From positions 21,536 through 85,535 of the forward strand of contig CAJTXZ010000011.1 of the NCBI GenBank assembly GCA_910583725.1: 64,000 bases of DNA, given 5' to 3'. The translations under genes and the position numbers were made by a program. The first letter of the stretch is position 1, and each line of letters starts with the position of its first letter. The notes under the pieces are model-generated. The model saw only the letters and a list, made by a program, of their open reading frames with translations, did no database searches and was not told the origin of the DNA. Below, in pieces: positions 44,162 to 53,640 of the stretch. The DNA is from an uncultured Vampirovibrio sp. Its GTDB lineage: Bacteria; Cyanobacteriota; Vampirovibrionia; Gastranaerophilales; Gastranaerophilaceae.

Positions 44162-46757
44162 CACGGAAGGGCGAGCATGAAACATAATCAAGCCCAATCT
44201 TGTGACAGAATTTAACGCTGTCAGGGTCTCCGCCGTGTTCTCCACAAACCCCGCCAACAAGCGAAGGATTAACCTTTCTGCCCTTTTCCATAGACATTTC
44301 GATTAACTGCCCTACGCCTTTTGTATCAAGGCTTTCAAACGGGTTTCTGTCAAGAATTTTTTCTTCAACATATTTATTCAGGAATTTACCCTCGGCATCA
44401 TCCCTTGAATACCCGAATGTCATCTGTGTCAGGTCGTTTGTGCCGAATGAGAAGAATTCAGCATACTCTGCAATCTCATCTGCAGTTAAAGCAGCACGCG
44501 GAATTTCAATCATAGTGCCGAATTTGTATTCAACCTCGACGCCTTTTTGAGCAATTACATCCTTTGCAGTCTTAACCAGAATGTCTTTTACGGTCTTAAG
44601 TTCATTAACATGGCCGATTAATGGCACCATAACCCACGGTTTTACGGCATAACCTTCTTTCTTTAAATCGCAGCAGGCCTCAAAAATTGCCCTTACCTGC
44701 ATAACATTTATTTCAGGATATGTTAAACCAAGGCGGCAGCCTCTTAAACCCATCATCGGGTTAGATTCAGATAATCCTTCAACAATATGAAGCATTTCTT
44801 CCTTTTCCTTGTAATCCTGATTTAGTGCCTTTAATGTTGCAACTTCTTTAATTAATTCTTCCTTTGAAGGTAAAAATTCATGTAATGGCGGGTCTAAAAG
44901 TCTTACGGTTAAAGGCTTGTCGCCAAGCGCTTTAAACATAGAATAAAAATCAGAGTACTGCATTGGAAGAAGTTTATCCAGTGCTTCTTTGCGCGCTTCG
45001 GGTGTTCCTGCAATAATCATCTTCTGTACCCAGGGAAGCCTGTCAGGGTCCATAAACATATGCTCTGTACGGCACAGGCCAACACCTTCAGCGCCGAATT
45101 TAAGCGCATTTTCAATATCTTTTGGCGTATCAGCGTTTGCCTCAACCTTCATTGTCCTTATTTCATCAACCCAAGCGAAGAATGTATTCCAGTTCTCATC
45201 AATCTGTGCCTCAACCAATTGAACCGCACCCTCCATAACAAGGCCCTTTCCGCCATCAAGCGAAATAATATCATCCTTGTGATAAATTGTGCCATCACAG
45301 CCTGTCAGTGTTTCATTGGCAAGGTCAATCTTTAAATCTTCACATCCTGATACGCAAGGTTTTCCCATACCTTTTGCAACAACGGCAGCATGGGATGTTG
45401 CACCGCCTCTTAAGGTTAAAACACCCTGAGAAACTGCCATTCCGTGAATATCATCCGGGCATGTTTCAATTCTTACAAGAATTACCTTTTCACCGGCTTC
45501 ACCCCTTTTTGCTGCTTCTTCCGTATCAAAAACAATTTTACCTACAGCAGCACCCGGTGAAGCATTTACGCCGCTGCATATTTTATGTGCAGCCTCAAGC
45601 GCCTTGTTATCAAAGCATGGAAGAAGGATTTGATTAACCGTATAAGGATCAACAATTTCTATCGCCCTTTCTTTTGTTATAATTCCTTCTTTCTGCATTT
45701 CAACAGCAATTCTTATGGCCGCTGCAGCAGTTCTTTTACCGTTCCTTGTCTGCAATATCCACAATTTGCCTTTTTCAATGGTAAATTCCATATCCTGAAC
45801 ATCTTTATAACGAAGTTCAAGTTTTTTTGCTATATCAACATATTGTCTGTATAAATCAGGCATTTCTGTCTCTAATTCTGATATCGGCTTAGGTGTTCTA
45901 ATGCCTGCAACAACATCTTCGCCCTGTGCGTTGGTTAAATATTCACCATAGAAAGCGTTTTCGCCGGTTGCAGGGTTTCTTGTAAATGAAACGCCTGTGG
46001 CGCAGTCATCGCCCATATTTCCAAACACCATAGTTTGAACATTTACAGCAGTTCCATAATTGTGGTCAATTTTGTTCATATTTCTGTATGCAACAGCACG
46101 CGGAATATTCCAAGACCTGAATACTGCTTCAATTGCCTCTTGAAGCTGCACATAAGGGTCTTGCGGGAATTCTTTTCCTGTCACCTCTTTAATAACGTTT
46201 TTATATACAGGAATTAAAGATTTCCATCCTTCTGCTGAAATTTTTGTATCTTCCTTAACCCCTTCTCTTTCTTTAACCTTTTCAACCTCTGATTCAAAAT
46301 ATTTTTGTCTGTCCATATCCCACGCAACAGAGCCAAACATTGTTAAAAAGCGGCGATAGCTGTCATAACAAAAGCGCGGATTGTTTGTTAATCTAATCAT
46401 AGCCTCAACAGTTTCATCATTTAGGCCAAGGTTTAAAATTGTTTCCATCATACCTGGCATTGAAAGTCTGGCGCCAGACCTAACGGACACAAGAAGCGGG
46501 TTTTGGCTGTCGCCGAATTTTTTTCCTGTCTGCATTTCAACAATGGTCAAAGCTGCCTTTACTTCATCCATTAAATCAACAGGCATTTGATTTCCGTTGT
46601 TTATATAATCCATGCAGGTTTCAGTGGTAATTGTAAGCCCCGGAGGCACCGGAAGCCCTGCATTGGTCATTTCGGCAAGGTTTGCACCTTTTCCGCCAAG
46701 AAGGTCTCTCATTTGAGCATTTCCTTCACGGAAAAGCCATACGCGCTTTTCTGTCAT
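44109..46757 (-). CDS. ppdK: Pyruvate, phosphate dikinase
   Basis: 882 residues, full length. It interconverts pyruvate, ATP and phosphate with phosphoenolpyruvate, AMP and pyrophosphate. The nucleotide-binding start has FREGNAQMRDLLGGKGANLA. The swivelling domain has the phosphohistidine in GGATSHAAVVAKGMGKPCV. The pyruvate barrel has LCRTEHMFMDPDR, GLRGCRLGLTYPEI and the closing CGEHGGDP loop. The enzyme serves PPi-linked glycolysis in anaerobes. AAGGAG precedes the start by 11 nt, with a four-codon frame (ATGCTGTTATGA) overlapping the ATG. The 3' end has been partly duplicated downstream. Confidence 0.97.
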   Translation of the reverse strand: MTEKRVWLFREGNAQMRDLLGGKGANLAEMTNAGLPVPPGLTITTETCMDYINNGNQMPVDLMDEVKAALTIVEMQTGKKFGDSQNPLLVSVRSGARLSMPGMMETILNLGLNDETVEAMIRLTNNPRFCYDSYRRFLTMFGSVAWDMDRQKYFESEVEKVKEREGVKEDTKISAEGWKSLIPVYKNVIKEVTGKEFPQDPYVQLQEAIEAVFRSWNIPRAVAYRNMNKIDHNYGTAVNVQTMVFGNMGDDCATGVSFTRNPATGENAFYGEYLTNAQGEDVVAGIRTPKPISELETEMPDLYRQYVDIAKKLELRYKDVQDMEFTIEKGKLWILQTRNGKRTAAAAIRIAVEMQKEGIITKERAIEIVDPYTVNQILLPCFDNKALEAAHKICSGVNASPGAAVGKIVFDTEEAAKRGEAGEKVILVRIETCPDDIHGMAVSQGVLTLRGGATSHAAVVAKGMGKPCVSGCEDLKIDLANETLTGCDGTIYHKDDIISLDGGKGLVMEGAVQLVEAQIDENWNTFFAWVDEIRTMKVEANADTPKDIENALKFGAEGVGLCRTEHMFMDPDRLPWVQKMIIAGTPEARKEALDKLLPMQYSDFYSMFKALGDKPLTVRLLDPPLHEFLPSKEELIKEVATLKALNQDYKEKEEMLHIVEGLSESNPMMGLRGCRLGLTYPEINVMQVRAIFEACCDLKKEGYAVKPWVMVPLIGHVNELKTVKDILVKTAKDVIAQKGVEVEYKFGTMIEIPRAALTADEIAEYAEFFSFGTNDLTQMTFGYSRDDAEGKFLNKYVEEKILDRNPFESLDTKGVGQLIEMSMEKGRKVNPSLVGGVCGEHGGDPDSVKFCHKIGLDYVSCSPFRVPQARLAAAQAVIEAQK

Positions 46758-46982
46758 AACAGCATTTTCTCCTTTTAATCTTTTTCATAAAAATAAAATA
46801 TAAAGAAATATTAACATAAAACCTGCCTGCATGACAAATTTTTATACCTTTGTGTTTTATATAAGCATAAATTCGCATATTGTGCATATTTAATTATTTA
46901 AATGGTCTGCTTTAGGCTCATAAAGTCGTATTCCCCAACAAATAATATTGGTTTAGAAAGCAAGAAGGAAATATTTATTACA

Positions 46983-47654
46983 ATGAAGAAAATTCGAATT
47001 TTTGTAGTAGAAGACTATTCGCAGCTAAGAAAAATATACACCTGCGCCTTATCTCAAATGAAAGATTTTGAAGTAACGGGAGATTTTTCAAATGCAGAAG
47101 AGTGCATTAATTCTCTAGAAAAAACTCCATGTGATGTTATATTAATGGATTTGGGGCTTCCTTGCATGAATGGTCTTGAAGCAACACAAATTATAGCCTC
47201 AAAATATCCTGATAAAAAGGTTGTAATCTTAACTTCCCATGAAGAAGAGCAGGAAGTGCTTGCTTGTATGGCATCAGGCGCATCGGGGTATCTTTTAAAG
47301 GATGTTGACCTTGATGTTTTAGAAAAGGTTATTAAAATTGTTAATTTCGGCGCGCTCTGGTTTGACCCGCAGATAGCTCACGTTGCAAAATCCGCCTTTC
47401 CAAAGCCAAATTCAACCAATTTTGAAAATCTTTACTGTAAATATAATCTCAAAGACGTTAAAGACTCTTTAACCAAAAAAGAGCGCGAAGTTTTAAAACT
47501 TGTATCCGAAGGCAAGTCAAATACTGAAATTGCAGAGATTTTAATGGTGAGCGCAAACACAGCAAAAGTTCACGTCGGGAATATCTTAAGTAAATTATCC
47601 GTAACAGACAGGGTTCAGGCAGCTGTTCTTGCAGTCAAGGCAAGGCTTTTTTAA
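46983..47654 (+). CDS. NarL/FixJ-type response regulator
   Basis: 223 residues. The receiver domain (1-125) has FVVEDYSQLRKIY, the phosphoacceptor aspartate in DVILMDLGLPCMNG, and conserved TSH and lysine positions (VILTSHEEE and YLLKDVD). The LuxR helix-turn-helix (155-215) has LTKKEREVLKLVSEGKSN and VHVGNILSKLSVTDRVQAA. It is phosphorylated by an unknown histidine kinase; the nearest is at 38940. ATG 46983 starts MKKIRIFVVED; AAGGAA lies 13 nt upstream. Confidence 0.92.
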   Translation: MKKIRIFVVEDYSQLRKIYTCALSQMKDFEVTGDFSNAEECINSLEKTPCDVILMDLGLPCMNGLEATQIIASKYPDKKVVILTSHEEEQEVLACMASGASGYLLKDVDLDVLEKVIKIVNFGALWFDPQIAHVAKSAFPKPNSTNFENLYCKYNLKDVKDSLTKKEREVLKLVSEGKSNTEIAEILMVSANTAKVHVGNILSKLSVTDRVQAAVLAVKARLF

Positions 47655-47836
47655 GCGCTCCACGGTTAAAATGGCCTGTTTAATGTGTTTTTGCTCTCCG
47701 AATAAGTCTAAAACACTTTAATAGTATCATTTTCACGCCTCATGAAATTTTTAGCATTTTTACTGGGATTTTTGCTTAAGGCCCTGTGCAAAAAATAATA
47801 GCAAATAACGGCACTAAAATGCCATTCTCAAGTGCA

Positions 47837-49066
47837 TCATAGTTTGGATTCAAAGTTTAACCTTGAAAAACGCCATCCAAAAAGCGCACCAAAAAAGAGC
47901 ATTGCCGCCCCAAGCAGAATAAAGGTGTTTGAAATACCTATAAATTCTGCAATAGAGCCTGCAACAAAGCTGCTTATAGATGTTGTGCCAACATAACATA
48001 TTGCATTCAGGCTCATTACTCTTCCTCTTTTATCGTCATCCACAATGGCCTGTGTTAAGGTATTATCAGGCGTTATAGATGATGTCATACCAAGCCCCAC
48101 CATAAACATAGCAATTATTGATATAATTTTTGTATGCGTAAGACCCAATGTTACAAAGCCGATACTGAATACAACAGCACCCGCAAATAATACTCTCCTT
48201 AAGCCTATAAGACTTGTTTTTGCCGCCAAAAATAATGAAGAAACAAGGGCGCCAATACCTGCTGCAGCCATTAAAAAGCCAAGAGTATCAGCATTTTCAG
48301 CCAAAACCTCCGATGTATAAATCGGCATAAGCATAGGATATGTCATTCCAATAAAGCTAAAAACCGCAAGATATAATAAAAGTGTACTTATCTGGGGCGT
48401 CTTTGCCGCATACTCAAACCCTTCTTTCAGCCCTTCAAGTATGCCTTCATTTTTAACATGTTCGCACTTCACATCCTTAATATTTAACATCTTTACAAGA
48501 AATATTATTGGCAGAATGCAAACAAAGTTTACTAAAAAACAAACCTTAACACCGGCATGGGCAATTAAAAGCCCGGCAATTGCAGGCCCTAATAGTCTTG
48601 CAACATTAAAACAGGTAGAATTCAATGATATTGCATTTCCAAGGTCCTTAGAATCATCCACAAGACACACAAAAGTTGATTGCCTTAATGGTACATCAAT
48701 CGCCGCAATGCAATTTAAAAATATCCCTAAAAGAATAATGTTCCAAATTTGAATTATGCCAAGAAATGTAATTAGTGTTATTAAAAATGCCTGAATTGCA
48801 AATAAAATCTGGACAATTATTAATAGTTTGTGCCGGTTAAATTTATCTATAATTACACCCGCAAAAGGCGTTAAAACAAATAATGGTATAGCATTAAAGA
48901 ACATAACAGTTCCCATAGTTAACGGGGATTTTGTCATATCATAAACAAGCCAGCTTATTGCCACATTCTGTATCCAAAGCCCGATTTGCGATATTGCAAC
49001 GCCCGGAAAAAATAATCTGAAATTTCTGTATTGAAGCGCCCTAAAGGCTGATGTTAATGTATGCAT
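47837..49066 (-). CDS. MFS exporter (EntS-like)
   Basis: 409 residues with 12 predicted membrane segments, starting LQYRNFRLFFPGVAISQIG, which is typical of the MFS_3/EntS group. VDKF-like loop DKFNRHKLL appears between segments 2 and 3, and RGRVMSLNAICYVGTTSI appears in the second half. These proteins export siderophores, drugs or small peptides by proton exchange. No siderophore gene is adjacent, so the substrate is unknown. AAAGGAT precedes the ATG. It is a single-gene unit upstream of the Ehr operon's 3' end. Confidence 0.88.
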   Translation of the reverse strand: MHTLTSAFRALQYRNFRLFFPGVAISQIGLWIQNVAISWLVYDMTKSPLTMGTVMFFNAIPLFVLTPFAGVIIDKFNRHKLLIIVQILFAIQAFLITLITFLGIIQIWNIILLGIFLNCIAAIDVPLRQSTFVCLVDDSKDLGNAISLNSTCFNVARLLGPAIAGLLIAHAGVKVCFLVNFVCILPIIFLVKMLNIKDVKCEHVKNEGILEGLKEGFEYAAKTPQISTLLLYLAVFSFIGMTYPMLMPIYTSEVLAENADTLGFLMAAAGIGALVSSLFLAAKTSLIGLRRVLFAGAVVFSIGFVTLGLTHTKIISIIAMFMVGLGMTSSITPDNTLTQAIVDDDKRGRVMSLNAICYVGTTSISSFVAGSIAEFIGISNTFILLGAAMLFFGALFGWRFSRLNFESKL

Positions 49067-49229
49067 TGTTGTTAATCCTTTTTATTTTCTGCAAGCCGCC
49101 TGCAATAGTGTTTTGCCCTTGCTGTATAGCGGCTTTTTGTTTTGCACGGATTTTATTATATCCTGCTTAATATTGCCTGCACGCCAGCTGCAAGCAAAAT
49201 ATTACTACAAATGTAGAAAAAAGTTAATA

Positions 49230-49991
49230 TTATTTTTTATTTCTTACATAACTTAATATAGCATTAATAAAAGTTAAAGGATGGACAGGACACCCCGGGA
49301 TATATAGGTCAATCGGGTATTTTAAGAGGAAATTCCTGTCAATTTCTGTGCTGTTTTGAAAAATGCCGCCTGAAATTGCACATGCCCCGCAAAGGATAAC
49401 AATTTTAGGCTCCGGCACGGCCTGATAACAATCTTCAAGCGCATATGCCATATTTTTTGTGATGGGCCCCGTTATTACAATGCCATCCGCATGTCTTGGC
49501 GATGCAACAAAGTCTATTCCAAACCTTCCCATATCAAAGTTAACATTAGAGCAGGCGTTTAATTCCATCTCACAGCCATTGCAGCCGCCTGCTGAAACCT
49601 GCCTTAATTTTAATGATTTTGAAAACAATGATGTAATTTCTTCTTTAACTTTAACGGCTGTTTTTTCGTATAATTCTTCTGTTGTTCTCTCATCAACCAT
49701 AAGGTTTTCTCTTGAAGTCGAGGCTAATTTATAAAAGTTTGAAAAATTTATGGCATTTCTGCTGCAGATATTTTTGCAGGCCCCGCAAAATGTGCATTTT
49801 CCCATATCAATTTTTAAGGGATTTAAGCTTAATGCGCCTGTGGGACAAATGTTTAAACATTTAGAGCAGTTATCGCAATTTGTTTCTTTAAGGAGCGGCA
49901 ATCCTCTAAACTGTTCCCTCATCGGTGCATTTCTAATATCTTTTATAAACTGGTTTCCCTGATATATTCTGCTTTTTAATGTATCAAACAT
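49230..49991 (-). CDS. Fused NuoI/NuoB-like Fe-S subunit of Ehr complex
   Basis: 253 residues joining two normally separate subunits. The first half is a HyfH/NuoI-type ferredoxin with two 4Fe-4S motifs, CDNCSKCLNICP and CTFCGACKNIC. The second half is HyfI/NuoB-like, with GGCNGCEMEL, ILCGACAISGG and IPGCPVHP, the ligands of the N2-type cluster. It passes electrons to the NuoD-like subunit. ATG 49991 (AAAGGAAA upstream) is used because it lies 25 bp after the previous stop; a longer frame from 50105 would overlap that gene. It is the last gene of the operon. Confidence 0.9.
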   Translation of the reverse strand: MFDTLKSRIYQGNQFIKDIRNAPMREQFRGLPLLKETNCDNCSKCLNICPTGALSLNPLKIDMGKCTFCGACKNICSRNAINFSNFYKLASTSRENLMVDERTTEELYEKTAVKVKEEITSLFSKSLKLRQVSAGGCNGCEMELNACSNVNFDMGRFGIDFVASPRHADGIVITGPITKNMAYALEDCYQAVPEPKIVILCGACAISGGIFQNSTEIDRNFLLKYPIDLYIPGCPVHPLTFINAILSYVRNKK

Positions 49992-50016
49992 CTTTTTTTG
50001 TTTCCTTTTTAAAACT

Positions 50017-51501
50017 TTATAAATCGTTTCCTGAATATGAAAGGTTAAAACTCTTGTTGCACAAGGGAAAATCTGAAACACCGTTATTTCTGACAGCAAG
50101 CGCAAGCCCGTACCAATTATTAAATGATGGGTCTTTTATTTTGTATCGTGTCAAATTGCCTTTGTTATCCGTCATTGCAATGTGGACAACCTCCCCGCGC
50201 CATCCTTCAACAATTGATATTGCAAATGAATCTTTTGAATTTTCCTTTGTTAGCGCTTCATATCCGCAGTTAACAGGCTCATTTGTGCACTCCCTTAGTC
50301 TTGCAAAGATTTTTTTTATGATTGAGAATGACTGTAAAATCTCTCTATACCTTAATTTAAACCTTGCATTAACATCTCCCGTACCCTTTATTTGCACAGG
50401 TTCAATGTTTAATTCATCAATCCATTTATCTCTAAAGTTAAACCTTGAATCAAGATTAAGCCCTGCTGCTCTTGCTGCCATTCCAACAAGCCCGATTTCC
50501 TTTGCTCTTTCTGTGCTTATCGTCCCTGTTTTTTCAAGTCTTGAGATCACGGTTGAATTTTTGAGCATAGTTTTAACCATCCTCTTGACATCAGATTCAA
50601 CCTTCTCGAAAGTTTTTTCAGCCCTTTTGATTTTTTCATCGTCAATATCAAAATTTACGCCGCCAATTGTAATAAGACCGCGTCCAAAACGGCTTCCTGA
50701 AAATTCAAGCATAGTGTTGATTACAAGGGTTCTTGTTGCCCCAAAAACACTGGCGCCCATAAGATACGCTATATCGCCTGCTATAGCTCCAAGGTCTCCT
50801 ATATGTATCGCAGCCCTTTCCATCTCAAGCGCCAATTTTCTTATTAATTGGGCCTTATTTGAAACAGAAATACCCTTTAAATTTTCCATAACCTGTGAAT
50901 AAGCAAGATTATAAGCAATAACACTGTCTCCTGAAATAGACTCTGCAAGCTGGTTTGAAGGGCGCTGGGCCATTAAATTTTCAATTCCTCTATGCTGATA
51001 GCCGAGCATTATTTCAAGATGATAAACAGTTTCGCCGTTGCACATAAAACGAAAATGCCCGGGCTCTATAACACCTGCATGTATGGGCCCCACTGCAACC
51101 TCATGAACTTCTTCGCCATCCATCTTAAAGAATTGGTAATTATCCTGATTTTTTCTTAATGGCTTTAGCCAAGGGTGATTTAGAGGTTTTATGTTAAAAT
51201 CTTCGTAAAATTCTCTCTCGAATATGTGAAAAGCAGGAATATCAGGCGTTAATGATTCATAATTGCTTGCCGGAAATTCAAATATACTTGATGAAACATA
51301 GAGCGCGCCATTTTTATCATCGGCAAGCGCAACAAACAATTTTGTGGTATTATTCCCCCAATCTTTCCCAAAAAAGCCGATTGGGCGCATATCAAGCTTG
51401 CACAGCCTAATAATTTCTTCCCTCAAAACCTTTATTTCAAGGGTTGGAATGCTGTTTAAATCTATCTTTTCATTATTTTTTGTTTTTATCCAGTTTGACA
51501 T
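50017..51501 (-). CDS. NuoCD/HyfG-like subunit without nickel cysteines
   Basis: 494 residues. The N-terminal third is NuoC-like. The NuoD/hydrogenase large-subunit part begins near HEVAVGPIHAGVIEPGHFRF and YQHRGIENLM. In NiFe hydrogenases the next segment is CGIC, but here it is SGDS (about residues 190-193). The C-terminal DPCxxC is replaced by SYSGNDL. All four nickel ligands are therefore gone, so this is neither hydrogenase-4 nor formate hydrogenlyase. It matches energy-converting hydrogenase-related (Ehr) subunits. The histidines and the arginine of the NuoD core are kept. Confidence 0.9.
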   Translation of the reverse strand: MSNWIKTKNNEKIDLNSIPTLEIKVLREEIIRLCKLDMRPIGFFGKDWGNNTTKLFVALADDKNGALYVSSSIFEFPASNYESLTPDIPAFHIFEREFYEDFNIKPLNHPWLKPLRKNQDNYQFFKMDGEEVHEVAVGPIHAGVIEPGHFRFMCNGETVYHLEIMLGYQHRGIENLMAQRPSNQLAESISGDSVIAYNLAYSQVMENLKGISVSNKAQLIRKLALEMERAAIHIGDLGAIAGDIAYLMGASVFGATRTLVINTMLEFSGSRFGRGLITIGGVNFDIDDEKIKRAEKTFEKVESDVKRMVKTMLKNSTVISRLEKTGTISTERAKEIGLVGMAARAAGLNLDSRFNFRDKWIDELNIEPVQIKGTGDVNARFKLRYREILQSFSIIKKIFARLRECTNEPVNCGYEALTKENSKDSFAISIVEGWRGEVVHIAMTDNKGNLTRYKIKDPSFNNWYGLALAVRNNGVSDFPLCNKSFNLSYSGNDL

Positions 51502-51543
51502 TGTGTTTCCTTATACTTTTGGATTTTTGGCTCTATTTAATGT

Positions 51544-52989
51544 TTACAGGGCAGATAGTGTATTCTGTATTACTTCATTTAAAAATGGCGGTATATAAAT
51601 TCCGAGAACAAATACTATAACAAGCATAATGACCTGCGGAATATACATTGAAGGAGATATTTTTTTTGCATTTTGCGCTATCATCTCATTCTTTTCTTTG
51701 CTTAATTCGCCAAATGTCATCCTGAGTACAGTCTTTGCCATGCCGTATAAAACAACCGTAAGCAGGAGTACAAAAAGAATACAAAGCACGTAATATCCTT
51801 TTTGGAACATTGTTTTTATTATAATAAATTCGCTGATAAATAAAAGAGATGTCGGAAATGCACATATGGCAAGGAATGAAGCTATCCAAAGCCATCCTGT
51901 TTTTTTATCTGCATAAATTAAACCGCTTATCGATTTTATCCTTTTTGTTTCAAAAATTTCTAAAATATTTCCAGACGTTAAAAAGAATGACGCCTTTGCA
52001 AGGGAATGTCCGATTAAATGCAGAATTACAGCATAAAAAGCAGAACCCCCGAGAGCTGTTCCTATTGCAAGAATGCCCATATTTTCAATTGAAGAGTAAG
52101 CAAGCATTCTTTTGTAATTTTTGATGTGATATACAAACACTGCAGTAATAAATATTGATAAAAATCCCATAACAGCAAGCATTATTTTTCCATACCCGCT
52201 GCACTCTGCAATACTTAATATTTTAAAAATTCTTAATATAACAAGAAATGCTGAATTAAGCAGTGTGGCGGATAACAAAGCAGAAATCGGGGACGGAGAT
52301 TCTGAATGGGCGTCAGGAAGCCAGAAATGAACAGGTGCAAGGCCCATTTTTGTTCCAAAACCAAAGAGTATGAATACAAATGAAAGTTTTAGCCAAAACG
52401 GGTTGAATAATTTCGCGTTCTGTAATAATGCTTCATAGTTAAGGCTGTTTATATTTCCTGCTGATATGTTTAAAAATATTATTCCGATAAATGCAAGTGC
52501 AATACCTATTGAACACATAAACACATATTTCCAGGCTGCCTCAATTGAGCTTTTTGTTCTGTGAAAATATATAAGGTATGCACTTGTAAGTGTTGTTGCC
52601 TCTATTAAAATCCAGGCTATTCCTAAATCTACAGTTAATATGGCACCCGTCATTGCCCAGACAAAGCATGTTGTCATAACAGAATAAAGACAAACCTTTT
52701 TATTGCTTAAATTTGTCATTGTTTTTGAATAACCGTTGTTATAAATTGCTGTCATTAAAAATACTAATGATAGAACAAGAAGAAAAACTTTATTAATGTT
52801 ATCAACCGCAAAATAATGATTTGCATTATCAAAATTATTACAAAAAACAATACCAATAGTTGATAAGAAATGAACAATGGCATAAAGATTTATCATAATA
52901 TTGCCAAATGTTCTTTTTTTAACCAAAAGTATCAAAAGGGCAATTAGTGCCGGAAATATAAGAAGCGATATCAATAAGGCATTTGTCAT
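51544..52989 (-). CDS. HyfF-like proton-pumping subunit
   Basis: 481 residues, about 13-14 membrane helices. It is an antiporter-like NuoL/M/N family protein, HyfF branch. MTGAILTVDLGIAWILIEATT gives the early glutamate, and GTKMGLAPVHFWLPDAHSE the broken-helix lysine and histidine. KRMLAYSSIENMG is a family signature of the second half. It moves protons or sodium ions in response to redox change in the Fe-S arm. It starts one base after the HyfE-like stop. Confidence 0.88.
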   Translation of the reverse strand: MTNALLISLLIFPALIALLILLVKKRTFGNIMINLYAIVHFLSTIGIVFCNNFDNANHYFAVDNINKVFLLVLSLVFLMTAIYNNGYSKTMTNLSNKKVCLYSVMTTCFVWAMTGAILTVDLGIAWILIEATTLTSAYLIYFHRTKSSIEAAWKYVFMCSIGIALAFIGIIFLNISAGNINSLNYEALLQNAKLFNPFWLKLSFVFILFGFGTKMGLAPVHFWLPDAHSESPSPISALLSATLLNSAFLVILRIFKILSIAECSGYGKIMLAVMGFLSIFITAVFVYHIKNYKRMLAYSSIENMGILAIGTALGGSAFYAVILHLIGHSLAKASFFLTSGNILEIFETKRIKSISGLIYADKKTGWLWIASFLAICAFPTSLLFISEFIIIKTMFQKGYYVLCILFVLLLTVVLYGMAKTVLRMTFGELSKEKNEMIAQNAKKISPSMYIPQVIMLVIVFVLGIYIPPFLNEVIQNTLSAL

Positions 52990-53628
52990 CTATTCATAAT
53001 CCTTTAATTCTGAAAGGTGTGAAACTTCAAGGTCTTTAAATTCTTTGTCAATTTCCCTGACAAAAAGACCCAGTATGTACACTGCTATAAATACATCAAG
53101 CAAAACGCCAAGGTTTACAAGCACTGGCATTTCTTTTGCAACAGAAAGAGATAGCAAAAATATCCCGTTCTCCATCGTAATAAATTCTATAACGCTTGAA
53201 ATTATTTTGTGCTTAATTGTAATGAGCCATAAACTTATGATAATTACAGAAATTGAAACCCCGAAACACAATGGCGATACATTTTTTACAAGAAGCATAG
53301 AATTTGACGCAAGGAAGCCAAAGAGTAAAATAAAGCTTGAAACAAAAAGACAGTAAAAATGCGGTATATTTGCTGCATCGTCTCTTTTGATGTGGGTTTT
53401 CTTTAAAATTTTGTATAAAAATGCAGGAATTACAATGGCTTTTACAATTAGCGTTTCAATCACAAGGAATGCTATATTAAGAATTGATGCTTCCTTAAAC
53501 CCTAAAAGGCAAATCAAAAATAGCAAAGCCCCTTGAATAACAAGCACTCTTATGTGTGAAATTATTCTGCTTGTTGAGGCAAGATAGAGCATTGTGAGCC
53601 CAAATAAAATTATAAAACCATTCTCCAT
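52990..53628 (-). CDS. HyfE-like membrane subunit
   Basis: 212 residues with about six membrane helices. HyfE/NuoK-type features are seen in SVIEFITMENGIFLLSLS (the conserved glutamate) and in LLDVFIAVYILGLFVREID near the end. It is longer than NuoK (about 100), as HyfE is. The partner pumps HyfB, HyfC and HyfF lie around it with spacers of 0 to 12 bp. Its role is in coupling the Fe-S arm to ion movement. Confidence 0.82.
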   Translation of the reverse strand: MENGFIILFGLTMLYLASTSRIISHIRVLVIQGALLFLICLLGFKEASILNIAFLVIETLIVKAIVIPAFLYKILKKTHIKRDDAANIPHFYCLFVSSFILLFGFLASNSMLLVKNVSPLCFGVSISVIIISLWLITIKHKIISSVIEFITMENGIFLLSLSVAKEMPVLVNLGVLLDVFIAVYILGLFVREIDKEFKDLEVSHLSELKDYE

Positions 53629-53640
53629 TGTGTTTCCTCC

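Noticed and set aside
43970..44260. 96-codon frame on the minus strand
   Set aside because: It reads the ppdK end and its duplication in another frame.
49992..50105. N-terminal extension of the NuoI/NuoB-like subunit
   Set aside because: It overlaps the end of the upstream gene, and the ATG at 49991 has a good ribosome site.
50017..51501. NiFe hydrogenase-4 or formate hydrogenlyase large subunit
   Set aside because: Both cysteine motifs that bind nickel are missing, and no maturation genes are present.
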